From: Hyphomicrobiales bacterium
Lineage (GTDB): Bacteria > Pseudomonadota > Alphaproteobacteria > Rhizobiales > Xanthobacteraceae
Direction: 5' to 3'
Assembly: GCA_017305515.1 (NCBI GenBank)
Contig: JAFKKP010000302.1
Span: forward strand, 1-62,404
DNA length: 62,404 bases
Below, in pieces: positions 61,566 through 62,404 of the stretch (position 1 is the stretch's first letter; every line of letters begins with the position of its first letter). The position numbers and the translations under genes were made by a program. Under the pieces are notes generated by a model, which saw only the letters and a program-made list of their open reading frames with translations, had not been told where the DNA came from and did no database searches.

Positions 61566-62266
61566 CCGAAAATATCGGCGAACGATGTCTTCAGCGCGAC
61601 ATCGACATCGTGCATCGTCACCGGCAATCCGAGATCGACAAGGCTTGTCACGCCAAAGCGTTTGTCTTCGACGCCGCATGGAACGATGCCTGAGAAGTGT
61701 GTCAGGTCCGGTTCGACGTTGATGGAAATGCCATGCAGCGTCACCCAGCGTTTCAGTCTGACGCCGATAGCCGCGATCTTGTCCTCATGGCCGGCACCTT
61801 TCTCTGGACGGCTGACCCAGACACCGACGCGATCTTCCCGCCGCTCACCGCGCACATTGAAAGCCGCGAGAGTTTGAATCGCCAGTTGCTCGAGATTGGC
61901 GACGTAAGCCCGCACATCGGGTCGCCGCCGCTTAAGGTCGAGCATCAGATAGACGACGCGCTGGCCGGGGCCGTGATAGGTGAACTGGCCGCCGCGTCCC
62001 GTCGTGAAAACCGGAAAGCGCGGATCGAGCAGGTCGTCCGCATTTGCGCTGGTGCCGGACGTATAGAGAGCCGGGTGCTCCAGGAGCCATACCATCTCCG
62101 GGGCGTTGCCTGTGGCGATGGCTGCGGCGCGTGTTTCCATCGTCTCCATGGCGTCCTGATAAGGCACGGGAGTGCTTGAAATCAGCCATTCAACAGCGCT
62201 TGCTGCCGGGCGGCCGAAGGGTGCCAAAGCGAGGTCGCCGCGCGGGTTTTGGAGGGCGTTAACCAT
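61562..62266 (-). CDS. lipB: Octanoyl-[ACP]:protein octanoyltransferase
   Basis: Transfers octanoyl from ACP to lipoyl domains of 2-oxoacid dehydrogenases and GcvH, the first step of lipoate synthesis. The 234-residue protein has the [13 protein letters not shown] motif. The catalytic Lys163 ([17 protein letters not shown]) and Cys197 ([10 protein letters not shown]) are present. It converges with pccA, and the two stop codons overlap in a shared CTAG. Confidence 0.95.
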
Positions 62267-62274
62267 TGGCTAAC
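62259..62274 (+). promoter_or_regulatory. Candidate CtrA site before the fliN-like gene
   Basis: TTAA (62259-62262), seven bases, CTAAC (62270-62274) is one base off TTAA-N7-TTAAC. It also contains the half-site TTAACCAT. It lies 50 bases before the fliN-like start and overlaps the lipB start. Confidence 0.45.
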
Positions 62275-62324
62275 CATAACCGTGGTGTGCTGGTTTCGCC
62301 ATTATTTGTGAGTTCGGAGCCAAA

Positions 62325-62404
62325 GTGCCAACCCTCGATAACGTATCCGTCGATCTGATGGTGGTCCTCGGAACCACCTCAATGCCGATCCATCAGGTGA
62401 TGCG
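62325..62404 (+). CDS. FliN-like flagellar motor-switch protein, partial
   Basis: Only the first 26 codons are in the window. From GTG 62325 it reads VPTLDNVSVDLMVVLGTTSM and then PIHQVM. The pattern V(D/E)L.V.LG...MPI..(V/L)(L/M) is the start of the FliN/SpoA surface-presentation domain. Bradyrhizobium carries short FliN-like proteins of about 80 residues with this start. The upstream sequence shows GGAG. The C-terminal part is missing because the window ends. Confidence 0.8.
   Translation, partial: MPTLDNVSVDLMVVLGTTSMPIHQVM

Overview
The window is high-GC DNA from an alphaproteobacterium of the order Rhizobiales, most likely Bradyrhizobium or a relative such as Rhodopseudomonas, Afipia or Pseudolabrys. 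The clues are the str-S10-spc-alpha order, a Porin_2 porin with the VCSLYGAGFYY signature, DUF3551 and DUF3606 proteins, a stand-alone FlhB C-terminal protein next to FliK, an alphaproteobacterial ATP12 chaperone, and several intergenic palindromic repeat families. The genus is an inference; nothing was searched.

Bases 1-19267 are one nearly continuous translation super-operon: rpsL-rpsG-fusA-tuf, rpsJ to rplP, rpmC to rplO, secY, adk, rpsM, rpsK, rpoA, rplQ. It closes with an intrinsic terminator. Three things in it are unusual. rpsK has an in-frame TAA at codon 13. Adenylate kinase carries a histone-H1-like lysine tail whose reading frame runs on past its TAG stop. A four-stem palindromic repeat sits between tuf and rpsJ.

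Bases 19.3-31.8 kb hold envelope and housekeeping genes: a porin, a small secreted protein, a Do-family protease, RarA, an RluA-type pseudouridine synthase, an ATP12 chaperone, FliK and FlhB2, an NTF2-like protein, a DUF4260 protein and pccB. The pseudouridine synthase contains a 99-bp palindromic element in frame. A second palindrome supplies the start codon of the next gene.

Bases 31.8-38.3 kb are accessory. An AT-richer pocket holds three orphan ORFs. It is followed by a run of small exported or membrane proteins, including a Tat-signal protein ending in an Arg/Trp/Tyr-rich tail, a PEP-mutase-like enzyme and two related single-span proteins.

Bases 38.4-46.2 kb are catabolic: a fused indolepyruvate ferredoxin oxidoreductase, a degenerate thiolase coupled to a DUF35 OB-fold protein, a MaoC hydratase, a DapA-like lyase or aldolase, and a NUDIX hydrolase. 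The thiolase/DUF35/MaoC set resembles retro-aldolase modules that shorten acyl-CoA side chains.

Bases 46.2-62.4 kb are mixed. They include two ClpP-like periplasmic paralogues on either side of tRNA-Arg(TCG), a MAPEG protein, glutathione-dependent formaldehyde dehydrogenase, an EamA exporter, a two-winged-helix regulator next to an outer-membrane barrel, photolyase, DUF2177, a 1-Cys peroxiredoxin, a phosphodiesterase-family enzyme, pccA, lipB and the first codons of a FliN-like gene. Candidate CtrA sites (TTAA-N7-TTAA type) lie upstream of fliK, the 56.9-kb gene and the fliN-like gene. I saw no CRISPR array, insertion sequence or prophage.
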